DNA from: Vibrio anguillarum
Lineage (GTDB): Bacteria > Pseudomonadota > Gammaproteobacteria > Enterobacterales > Vibrionaceae
NCBI RefSeq assembly: GCF_001989995.2
Contig: NZ_JAHGUP010000052.1
Coordinates: 1 to 54,231 of the forward strand
Reading direction: 5' to 3'
Length of the DNA stretch: 54,231 nt
Position 1 is the first letter of the stretch. Every line of letters begins with the position of its first letter. The position numbers and the translations under genes were made by a program. The notes beneath the pieces were generated by a model. The model searched no databases and was not told the DNA's origin. It was given only the letters and a program-made list of their open reading frames with translations. This document shows positions 1-4,941 of the stretch, piece by piece.

Positions 1-159
1 ATTAAAGATAGTGTACTCGCCCTGCTTTCTCCTTCCTCCTCCTCCTCAGTCTTCGTCGTCGTGCGTCCGTCGGCATTGGGCGAAATCCGACACTGTCTGA
101 TATGAATAAAGGTACACCTTATAGATATAAGAAGGCAGCTGACGCGCTTCGCTTGTCTA

Positions 160-203
160 CTCATTTTCTCTCTACACGCGAGCGTATAGCAGAGAAAATC
201 GAG
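160..203. repeat. Long imperfect palindrome, copy A
   Basis: The arms ATTTTCTCT (163-171) and AGAGAAAAT (191-199) pair perfectly, and the outer CTC/GAG and inner CTA/TAG also pair, with single unpaired bases between the blocks. The same sequence with the same unpaired bases recurs at 1292-1340. In single-stranded DNA this would be a stable stem-loop. In filamentous phages such hairpins serve as replication origins or packaging signals; that role is inferred here. Confidence 0.7.
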
Positions 204-315
204 CTCAGACTTTATCTATTGAGGGTCTGGTATAACGTAATTTTAAACCCCACTCACAAACATTTTCTTGTTATGGGAATTCGGCTATCCAAAGCATAAG
301 ATATTGATCTAACAG

Positions 316-361
316 CAGCAATTGACGTTAATTCACATCACTATAAAAAAATACTTATGAT
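316..361 (+). promoter_or_regulatory. Conserved box and possible -10 upstream of micropeptide 1
   Basis: CAGCAATTGACGTTA (316-330) is 13/15 identical to 1406-1420 in the second unit. In both copies a -10-like hexamer follows exactly 25 nt later (TATGAT 356-361, TATAGT 1446-1451). The conserved spacing suggests an activator or -35-overlapping site. A start point just past the -10 is not certain, because in copy 2 it would fall inside the hairpin. Confidence 0.35.
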
Positions 362-375
362 TATTTCGAAAAAAG

Positions 376-403
376 AAACCCTAGTACAAAAGCACTAGGG
401 TTT
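376..403 (+). repeat. Leader hairpin upstream of micropeptide 1
   Basis: The 10-bp perfect stem AAACCCTAGT / ACTAGGGTTT has an 8-nt loop and ends 17 nt before the ribosome binding site. The second unit has a hairpin in the same place (1453-1489) with a different sequence. Structure rather than sequence is therefore kept, which suggests a role in the RNA leader or in the single-stranded DNA form. Confidence 0.65.
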
Positions 404-431
404 GCATATAGAACCAGTTAAGGAGGTAAAC

Positions 432-497
432 ATGACTGACTTGTTAACGGCACTATTCCAGTTGCTAACAACAATCATTAAAGCATTCTTCATGTAA
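432..497 (+). CDS. Hydrophobic micropeptide 1 (21 aa)
   Basis: ATG is preceded by AGGAGG at 421-426 with 5-nt spacing, an ideal ribosome binding site. The product is MTDLLTALFQLLTTIIKAFF plus a final Met. It consists of two similar heptads (LLTALFQ, LLTTIIK) and should form one amphipathic or membrane-inserted helix. A strong terminator follows at 504-532, so the unit looks like a dedicated short transcript. The second unit encodes a related peptide at 1512-1592. Size and character resemble type I toxins (TisB, Ibs, Fst) or small phage membrane proteins, but I recognise no family. Coding is supported by the ribosome binding site, the terminator and the conserved second copy; function is unknown. 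Confidence 0.7.
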   Translation: MTDLLTALFQLLTTIIKAFFM

Positions 498-503
498 TGC
501 ATC

Positions 504-532
504 AAAGCCCAGTCTCGTACACTGGGCTTTTT
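504..532 (+). terminator. Rho-independent terminator after micropeptide 1
   Basis: AAAGCCCAGT (504-513) pairs with ACTGGGCTTT (521-530) and is followed by T residues. It lies 7 nt after the micropeptide stop codon. Confidence 0.85.
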
Positions 533-588
533 AACAAATCCATATAGGTGGTTATCATCATGATATTAGAATTAAGACTTAAAAATAA

Positions 589-616
589 ATTGCGCATTAT
601 ACAAATTATATTACGG
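589..616 (+). other. dif-like site (attP2-type) of the upstream element
   Basis: ATTGCGCATTA (589-599), a 6-nt centre (TACAAA) and TTATATTACGG (606-616) form a 28-bp site. The first arm matches the V. cholerae dif1 XerC arm (AGTGCGCATTA, from memory) at 10/11. The second matches the XerD arm (TTATGTTAAAT) at 7/11. An inverted partner lies at 728-760. In CTX phage the single-stranded genome folds so that two such inverted sites form the integration substrate. Confidence 0.65.
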
Positions 617-727
617 GCTTCGATGGTAAAGCGATTCTCTATCCTAGTCATCACGGCCAGCGTTGCACTGACCGGATATTGCCAAGTCTTTCGCCCACCC
701 TTGACGGCTCTCAGGCCAAAGGCAAAC

Positions 728-760
728 CCTCAACATAATTTATTGTCCATAATACGCACT
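728..760 (-). other. dif-like site (attP1-type), junction between the two units
   Basis: Read on the minus strand: XerC-like arm AGTGCGTATTA (760-750), an 11-nt centre, and XerD-like arm TTATGTTGAGG (738-728). The arms agree with what I recall of CTX phage attP1, which also has an enlarged centre. The same site at the right end of the array (1710-1743) differs by one base in the XerC arm. This marks the junction between the upstream element and the complete unit. Confidence 0.65.
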
Positions 761-787
761 TTAGTATTATTAATTTCATTAAATTCA

Positions 788-820
788 ATGGGATAAAAAT
801 CACCATAAGTATTATCCCAT
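788..820. repeat. Inverted repeat at the end of the HTH gene
   Basis: ATGGGATAA (788-796) pairs with TTATCCCAT (812-820), with a 15-nt loop. The stop codon of the minus-strand HTH gene lies inside the right arm. No T-run follows on the minus strand, so it is a weak terminator candidate at best. Confidence 0.4.
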
Positions 821-1147
821 ACCATCAATTGCATCAGCTTGCCGTTTTTTATGATTAATATAGTCAGTTTTATCTAAGTACAGCCGCGAATGAAATTGGC
901 AAACGTTTCTAACGTGACTATTGTCTACCTCAAACTTACGGGCTATCTCGCAGAAATTTAAACCCGCCTCGGCTAGCTCTCTAATGAGCTCAATATCCTC
1001 GTTAGAAAGCTTAACTGTTGGTGCCGTCTCTGCGATTTTTCGAAATGACACGCCAAGTTTACCAGCGCGAACCTTAACCGATTCTCGACTACGGCCAAGA
1101 ACCTGAGCAACTTCAGCAAATGACATTTTGTCTTGCGTCGTCGTCAT
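812..1147 (-). CDS. Small DNA-binding protein with two helix-turn-helix motifs
   Basis: The product is 111 aa. Residues 8-34 form a Myb/SANT-like HTH with the LGRSRESVKVRAGKLG pattern typical of small phage and bacterial regulators. Residues 47-86 form a second HTH of the resolvase/Hin type (ELAEAGLNFCEIARKFEV). The C-terminus is basic. Start choice is uncertain: neither Met1 (1147) nor Met8 (1126) has a clear ribosome binding site. The gene points toward the left att site, the position and orientation of rstR in CTX phage. RstR is a single-HTH repressor, however, and this protein is not obviously homologous. A repressor or accessory factor for the element is inferred. Gene reality is well supported by its motif content. 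Confidence 0.75.
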   Translation of the reverse strand: MTTTQDKMSFAEVAQVLGRSRESVKVRAGKLGVSFRKIAETAPTVKLSNEDIELIRELAEAGLNFCEIARKFEVDNSHVRNVCQFHSRLYLDKTDYINHKKRQADAIDGMG

Positions 1148-1172
1148 TCCGTCGCTTGGTCGTCATGGAATG

Positions 1173-1278
1173 TCACGCAGTGGCGTGAAAGTCGCACACT
1201 GAGGCGCGAGATAGTCCCAAAATGCGTTGAGTGAAACTGCCGCGCGGTGTCGGCATGATGAGAACGGCTTAGCGTTCT
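1173..1278. repeat. Cluster of short hairpins upstream of the HTH gene
   Basis: TCACGC/GCGTGA (1173-1188, 4-nt loop) and AGAACG/CGTTCT (1261-1278, 6-nt loop) lie in the GC-richer, non-coding 1148-1291 region. In a rolling-circle element this is where a nick site or minus-strand origin could sit; no motif proves it. The promoter of the HTH gene must also lie here. Confidence 0.4.
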
Positions 1279-1291
1279 TTCCGCTTGGCTG

Positions 1292-1340
1292 CTCATTTTC
1301 TCTCTACACGCGAACGTAGCGTATAGCAGAGAAAATCGAG
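1292..1340. repeat. Long imperfect palindrome, copy B
   Basis: This has the same arms as copy A, with a 5-bp insertion near the apex. The insertion lengthens the stem: left arm CTC, ATTTTCTCT, CTACACGC and right arm GCGTATAG, AGAGAAAAT, GAG, with a 7-nt loop, one mismatch and two bulged bases. The bulges are shared with copy A. Confidence 0.7.
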
Positions 1341-1405
1341 CCTATTAAAAACAAAGTCTTGTTGATGACATTCGACATACATCCACTAACATCTTGTTTT
1401 TATTA

Positions 1406-1451
1406 CAGCAACTGGCGTTATTTTTAGTCGAGATAAGAAAAGCAATATAGT
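1406..1451 (+). promoter_or_regulatory. Conserved box and possible -10 upstream of micropeptide 2
   Basis: CAGCAACTGGCGTTA (1406-1420) is followed after 25 nt by TATAGT (1446-1451). It is the counterpart of 316-361 with identical spacing. Confidence 0.35.
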
Positions 1452-1452
1452 C

Positions 1453-1489
1453 ACCACTAAGCCCTGAAAAGGTTTCAGGGCTTAGTGGT
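1453..1489 (+). repeat. 17-bp perfect hairpin upstream of micropeptide 2
   Basis: ACCACTAAGCCCTGAAA (1453-1469) pairs perfectly with 1473-1489 around a 3-nt loop. It ends about 9 nt before the AAAGGAG ribosome binding site. It is the positional equivalent of 376-403 but with a different stem sequence. Confidence 0.75.
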
Positions 1490-1511
1490 CAACGTGATAA
1501 AGGAGAACGGT

Positions 1512-1592
1512 ATGTTAAAGTTGCTAACAGCAATAGTTAAATTGCTTACAGTCATCATCGAAGCATTTTTAAGCAGTAGGGAAAACACCTGA
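1512..1592 (+). CDS. Hydrophobic micropeptide 2 (26 aa)
   Basis: AAAGGAG at 1499-1505 lies 6 nt before the ATG. The product begins MLKLLTAIVKLLTVIIEAFL and ends SSRENT. The heptads LLTAIVK and LLTVIIE repeat the pattern of micropeptide 1; LLTA, LLT, II and AF are identical in both, and the DNA is also conserved (TTGCTAACA.., GAAGCATTTTT/AAAGCATTCTT). The TGA stop overlaps the first base of the dif-like site at 1592, and no separate terminator is visible. A helical membrane-active peptide is inferred. Function unknown. Confidence 0.7.
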   Translation: MLKLLTAIVKLLTVIIEAFLSSRENT

Positions 1593-1620
1593 ATTCGTAT
1601 TATCCGACATTATATTACGG
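1592..1620 (+). other. dif-like site (attP2-type) of the complete unit
   Basis: AATTCGTATTA (1592-1602), a 7-nt centre and TTATATTACGG (1610-1620). The XerC-like arm is 8/11 to dif1, poorer than in the upstream unit. The XerD-like arm is identical to 606-616. Confidence 0.55.
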
Positions 1621-1621
1621 G

Positions 1622-1705
1622 TTCATTTTTGCAGAACGACTCAGCAAGCTGCCCACGTTCTGCTGCAAATGAAGTCGCCAGTGCTGACGCAATGGTACTG
1701 ACGAC
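1622..1705. repeat. Stem-loops between the two inverted dif-like sites (attP fork)
   Basis: TTCATTTTTGCAGAACG (1622-1638) pairs with bulges to CGTTCTGCTGCAAATGAA (1656-1673). GTCGCCAGT (1674-1682) pairs with ACTGACGAC (1697-1705). Together with the flanking inverted dif-like sites, a single strand would fold into the forked hairpin known from CTX phage attP(+). Confidence 0.55.
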
Positions 1706-1709
1706 TGCC

Positions 1710-1743
1710 CCTCAACATAATGACGCGCCACATAATGCGCACT
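1710..1743 (-). other. dif-like site at the right end of the array (attR-type)
   Basis: On the minus strand: AGTGCGCATTA (1743-1733), a 12-nt centre, and TTATGTTGAGG (1720-1710). The XerC arm is identical to V. cholerae dif1 as I recall it, while the rest is of phage attP1 type. This is what XerC-mediated insertion into dif leaves at one end, so host DNA should begin at 1744. The functional dif would then lie left of the window. Confidence 0.6.
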
Positions 1744-1816
1744 CTAATTTATTAACCATCATAGCAATTGAAACCATACATCCAAATTTCCATTTCACAG
1801 TGAAATCACACCTTAC

Positions 1817-2152
1817 TCATAACTCTGCTGCATTGATTTGTATCCGTATGTATTTCTCTGGAACTTTATATTTAAATTTTTTGCCTATCTTGATTTTAGA
1901 TTTTGCTTTCGCGCAGATTTGGTAATCACCGTTTGTCCCAACGCCTACAATTTCTGCATAACTTTGAACATGCTTCATTTCGATCATCACGTCACAATAT
2001 CCATCAAGCTTAGATCTATATTTTTTAAGAGCTTTAAGCGTTTGCTGTTTTATTGATTTCGCGACAGGATTACTTTCTGAATCGTCGGCATAACCCTTTG
2101 AACAGAAAACTACTATCACTAACGAAATGATAACTACACAGATTTTTTTCAT
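1817..2152 (-). CDS. Exported small protein resembling the TolA C-terminal domain
   Basis: The product is 111 aa. Residues 1-22 are a signal peptide (basic start, hydrophobic core, SKGYA before DD), so the protein is periplasmic or secreted. The rest has the layout of TolA domain III: a helix with IKQQTLKALKKY, then Cys53 at the start of a strand (CDVMIEMK), a ..VGVGTNGDYQIC.. segment with Cys80, a helix, then KFKYKVP and a final strand. Two cysteines about 27 apart and the GD..(I/L)C pattern match TolA, but no TM or helical domains I/II are present. Not a confident family assignment; a disulfide-bonded TolA-III-like fold is inferred. A possible ribosome binding site (AAGG) lies upstream. It sits 74 bp from the end of the dif-linked array. 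Confidence 0.6.
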   Translation of the reverse strand: MKKICVVIISLVIVVFCSKGYADDSESNPVAKSIKQQTLKALKKYRSKLDGYCDVMIEMKHVQSYAEIVGVGTNGDYQICAKAKSKIKIGKKFKYKVPEKYIRIQINAAEL

Positions 2153-2280
2153 CGTCGAGAACCTTTACAGAGATTTCCATCATGATATCAGCGAGTTATA
2201 AATGGACGATGTGTAAAGTTAATCGTTTCGACGATGTTCGTTTTTTAATGAAAACAATCTGTAACTTAAGAATGGCAGAC

Positions 2281-2598
2281 TCAATGTGACTTCTTGGTTC
2301 GTTGCTCTTTTGTATGAAATCCCTGATGAGGAAAAACATTGCGAATACGCTGTTGAATTTTTTTAGGTACGTCTTTAGAAAAAACCAACTTAACACCCGT
2401 TCTCTGCTGGTAAACTTTTAGTTCGCCGCTCAAGTCTGTCTTTTCAGCAATCTCAGTCACATTATGTTTAAAACTTGGAGGGAAATGACCTTTAACTTGT
2501 GCTACGACACCATCTTTGAATTTAACTCTCAATATAGGCCGATCAACAGCGACTAACCAAAAGATAACTGCAGCAGCAGCCAGAATGACATACAACAT
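2281..2598 (-). CDS. DUF3634 family membrane-anchored protein
   Basis: The product is 105 aa with an N-terminal membrane segment (residues 2-19, LYVILAAAAVIFWLVAV), then a soluble part beginning RPILRVKFKDG. I recognise this as the DUF3634 family, common next to matP in Vibrio; function unknown. AAGGAG lies close before the ATG. The start is 14 bp after the matP stop on the same strand, so the two probably share a transcript. The lysine- and arginine-rich C-terminus (KEQRTKKSH) lies on the cytoplasmic or periplasmic side depending on topology. Confidence 0.75.
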   Translation of the reverse strand: MLYVILAAAAVIFWLVAVDRPILRVKFKDGVVAQVKGHFPPSFKHNVTEIAEKTDLSGELKVYQQRTGVKLVFSKDVPKKIQQRIRNVFPHQGFHTKEQRTKKSH

Positions 2599-2612
2599 TT
2601 TTATCTCCTTTC

Positions 2613-3062
2613 TTATTCAGACAGTAATTTACTTAAATCTTCTTTTAAACTTGAGACGGTTCTACTCGCTTTTTCGCTACGAGATGCTTCACTTAACAGG
2701 TATTCAATCGCGTCAGACAAAGTGCAACCAAGCTCATTGGCTCGATATGATAGTTTTTCCCACACTCGATAATCGAGATCGATAGATTTCTTTCTGGTGT
2801 GTAGTTGCTCGGCATTAAAGTGGCGTTTGCGTTTGGCTCTAATTGCTTGCTTGAGTTTATTACTCAGTTCAAGTGACATGTGCTGATCAATCCACCCAAG
2901 AACCAGATTGGGTTCATGCTCTATTTTTTTTAACTGTGCAATTGCAGCTAGAGCTTCACTTTTGTCTACATAACGAGTGATTGTTTCGCCATCCTTCCAC
3001 TTATTAATTAAGTATTGCCACTTCCAACCCGATTCCAAATTTTCAAGCTGTTGATATTTCAT
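2613..3062 (-). CDS. matP: Macrodomain Ter protein MatP
   Basis: The product is 149 aa. MatP binds matS sites and condenses the chromosome terminus, delaying its segregation through contact with ZapB. The start is set by MKYQQLENLESGWKWQYL, nearly identical to the E. coli N-terminus; the in-frame extension to 3107 has no family match. The conserved RAKRKRHFNAE..HTRKKSIDL block lies at residues 76-95, followed by the ribbon-helix-helix region (about 88-125) and a C-terminal coiled coil (residues 130-149). The gene is next to lonH/fabA as in E. coli. A matS-like sequence (3088-3100) lies 26 bp upstream of the start, suggesting self-binding. Confidence 0.97.
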   Translation of the reverse strand: MKYQQLENLESGWKWQYLINKWKDGETITRYVDKSEALAAIAQLKKIEHEPNLVLGWIDQHMSLELSNKLKQAIRAKRKRHFNAEQLHTRKKSIDLDYRVWEKLSYRANELGCTLSDAIEYLLSEASRSEKASRTVSSLKEDLSKLLSE

Positions 3063-3087
3063 AACGTAAAATCCATGCCAAGTTAGG

Positions 3088-3100
3088 GTGACAGCGTAAC
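3088..3100. promoter_or_regulatory. matS-like site in the matP promoter region
   Basis: GTGACAGCGTAAC matches the consensus GTGACRNYGTCAC at 12 of 13 positions (A for C in the right half). Confidence 0.5.
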
Positions 3101-3226
3101 CCACCATCGTTCAGAGTTCAATTTTGGGATTCAAAAAAGCGAACAAGATCAAGCATAATAATGGAGCTGTTAGACATTGCTATTTTTCTATATAATCTGG
3201 CTTCTTTTAATAAACACTAGATTTCA

Positions 3227-4870
3227 ATGACTCAAAATATTTGGCGTTCAGTCACACCTCAGTATGATCAATTCCACTCGCAACTAGCTCAGTACCCTAG
3301 TCTATCTCCGGTAACATTACTCGACACACAGCCCAGACTAGCAACCGCTATTCAGCAGTTTGTTCAATTGAAAGGTTTTACACGAGTGATGTTGATCAAC
3401 GCGCCAGATAACTCAATCTATCGTCAATTAGTCAGTCAAAAACTTCAAGTAATAAAGCCCAACTCGCACGTTATTTGCACAGAGTCCCTCGATATGGGGA
3501 CTATCTTTGGCCAATACCGCGCTGAAAATGGGCTTATCACCAGCGAAATTCCTGGTTTATTGGATAAAGCCAATGGTGGTTATCTTCTGATCTCCGCTAA
3601 TATGCTGTTGGCTAATCCTAAAATGTGGCCATTATTAAAAGCGGCAGTATTAGGCGAAGATGTAAGCCCCATTAATTGTGATGCTAAATCACCACACCCC
3701 TCACCAATCTCTAAAAGATATGAGGTCAAACTGATCATTTTAGGTGATAGGAACCAGTTAGCCGATGTCGACTATTTGGATGCAGACGTCCACTCAAGCT
3801 TTTGTTTCTACACCGAATTAGAGTTGGACCTGAAAATTGATGAACAATCGATATTGACCTATCTCGCTTATTTACGTTGGATATCTGAAGAATACCAACT
3901 CCCTACACTGACTGAAGATGCCATTCCTGCTCTTATGACCGCAGGTGCCCGTTTCACGGAAGATCAACATTACACGCCGTTATGTGTAATATGGCACAGA
4001 ACACTCATAGAAGAAGCGGCCTTAGAGTCAAATCAGTATCCGATTACTAAATCTCATATCGAAAGTGCCTTAGACAAACGCTATTATCGAGAGTCTTATC
4101 TGCAGCAACGAGCACTCGACGATATACTTGATGGACAAGTCATTATCGAAACTCAAGGCGAACAAGTCGGCCAAGTCAATGGATTAACGGTGATCGATGT
4201 TGCTGGCCATCCTCTTTCCTATGGTGAACCAGCTCGTATCTCATGCGTTGTGCACTTTGGTGACGGTGATATTACCGATGTCGAACGCAAAGCCGAGCTC
4301 GGTGGTAATTTGCATGCAAAAGGCATGATGATAATGCAAGCCTTTGTAAGCAGTTCAATGAACCTTGACGCACCGCTTCCCTATTCTGCTTCGGTTGTCT
4401 TCGAACAATCATACAGCGAAGTGGATGGCGACAGTGCATCACTAGCCGAGTTATGTTCTTTAGTAAGCGCTTTATCTGAACATCCCATTAACCAACAAAT
4501 CGCTGTGACAGGTGCGGTTGATCAATTCGGGCGAGTCCAAGCTGTTGGCGGGCTAAACGAAAAAATTGAAGGCTTCTACCATGTGTGTAAGCATCAGGGA
4601 TTCACGGGTGGACAAGGCGTCATTCTACCAAGAACAAATCTAAAACATCTTGCGCTTCATAAAGATGTAGTCAATAGCATTAAAAATGATGAATTTCATA
4701 TTTGGCCAGTCGCTACAGTTGATGAAGCCGTACCGATCCTTATGGGTGCGTCATTCAGAGGCGATGACGAAGAAAGCATCATTAATAAAATTGCTCAACG
4801 TATTGAAAACTTTGAAAGGCATGACCAATCACACAGTATTGCAGAGCGCATTAAAAACTGGTTTGTGTAG
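3227..4870 (+). CDS. lonH: Lon-family protease LonH (YcbZ), AAA-degenerate
   Basis: The product is 547 aa (E. coli YcbZ is 586). The C-terminal Lon proteolytic domain (about residues 320-515) has catalytic Ser403 in DGDSAS and Lys446 in GGLNEKIEG, 43 apart as in Lon. The N-terminal half keeps the outline of an AAA region but has no Walker A: where the P-loop is expected it reads NAPDNSIYRQ. ATP-dependent unfolding is therefore doubtful. The family's substrate is not established. It is transcribed toward fabA, with 71 bp between, and divergently from matP. The start at 3227 fits the spacing, but no strong ribosome binding site is seen. Confidence 0.9.
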   Translation: MTQNIWRSVTPQYDQFHSQLAQYPSLSPVTLLDTQPRLATAIQQFVQLKGFTRVMLINAPDNSIYRQLVSQKLQVIKPNSHVICTESLDMGTIFGQYRAENGLITSEIPGLLDKANGGYLLISANMLLANPKMWPLLKAAVLGEDVSPINCDAKSPHPSPISKRYEVKLIILGDRNQLADVDYLDADVHSSFCFYTELELDLKIDEQSILTYLAYLRWISEEYQLPTLTEDAIPALMTAGARFTEDQHYTPLCVIWHRTLIEEAALESNQYPITKSHIESALDKRYYRESYLQQRALDDILDGQVIIETQGEQVGQVNGLTVIDVAGHPLSYGEPARISCVVHFGDGDITDVERKAELGGNLHAKGMMIMQAFVSSSMNLDAPLPYSASVVFEQSYSEVDGDSASLAELCSLVSALSEHPINQQIAVTGAVDQFGRVQAVGGLNEKIEGFYHVCKHQGFTGGQGVILPRTNLKHLALHKDVVNSIKNDEFHIWPVATVDEAVPILMGASFRGDDEESIINKIAQRIENFERHDQSHSIAERIKNWFV

Positions 4871-4887
4871 CACTGATCGGAGTTGTT
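4871..4887 (+). promoter_or_regulatory. Putative FadR activator site of fabA
   Basis: CACTGATCGGAGTTGTT resembles the FadR consensus (AACTGGTC.GAC..GTT) with three mismatches. It lies just upstream of and over the -35, where FadR activates fabA in E. coli. Confidence 0.5.
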
Positions 4888-4911
4888 TAGCGTACACGTG
4901 TTCCCTAATAT
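4883..4911 (+). promoter_or_regulatory. fabA promoter
   Basis: TTGTTT (4883-4888) and TAATAT (4906-4911) are separated by 17 bp. A start point near 4918 leaves a short leader before the fabA ATG at 4942. Confidence 0.65.
4889..4906. promoter_or_regulatory. FabR operator in the fabA promoter spacer
   Basis: AGCGTACACGTGTTCCCT matches the FabR palindrome (AGCGTACA.GTGT.CGCT) at nearly every position. It fills the spacer between -35 and -10, where binding blocks RNA polymerase. Confidence 0.8.
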
Positions 4912-4941
4912 GCACCCTATCAAAAATTGGAGTAACTGATA

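Larger units (their letters stand above)
1..749. mobile_element. Right part of an upstream Xer-type element (partial, runs off the left edge)
   Basis: This stretch matches the complete unit at 750-1732 in the order of its parts: imperfect palindrome, CAGCAA..TG..CGTTA box, hairpin, micropeptide, dif-like site, inverted dif-like site. Similarity is patchy but collinear. Even the short motif around 52-71 (GTCTT.CGTCGTCGT...TCCGTCG) recurs at 1131-1153, where it covers the start of the two-HTH gene, but no HTH gene is readable here. Positions 24-47 hold a pyrimidine tract with (TCC) repeats. The left end lies outside the window, so this could be the tail of a full filamentous prophage or another mini-element. 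Confidence 0.55.
750..1732. mobile_element. Complete ~983-bp mini-element at a dif-type site (IMEX-like)
   Basis: The unit is bounded by equivalent positions of two dif-like sites (XerC arms at 750-760 and 1733-1743). In order it holds a two-HTH gene on the minus strand, a hairpin-rich stretch, the long palindrome, a conserved box, a 17-bp hairpin, a micropeptide gene and a forked attP-like hairpin region. I see no rstA, rstB, coat, pIII or zot gene, so if mobile it must depend on host XerC/XerD and on a helper phage. It could also be a deletion remnant of a CTX-like prophage. Clean boundaries and collinearity with the upstream unit favour a defined element. Confidence 0.55.

Noticed and set aside
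102..299. 65-codon frame over palindrome copy A
   Set aside because: No ribosome binding site, reads through the palindrome, and has no counterpart in the second unit.
548..796. 82-codon frame over the first att region
   Set aside because: It covers the dif-like sites and hairpins; no ribosome binding site and no conserved frame in unit 2.
160..1743. Superintegron attC (VCR) repeats
   Set aside because: The repeats lack the RYYYAAC/GTTRRRY core sites and the cassette genes between them; the dif-like arms explain the repeats better.
1..1743. Complete CTX-like prophage with toxin genes
   Set aside because: No ctxAB, zot, ace, cep, pIII or rstA sequence is present within the window.
1629..1925. 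98-codon frame over the second att region
   Set aside because: It spans attP stem-loops, then runs antisense to the TolA-III-like gene; no translation signal.
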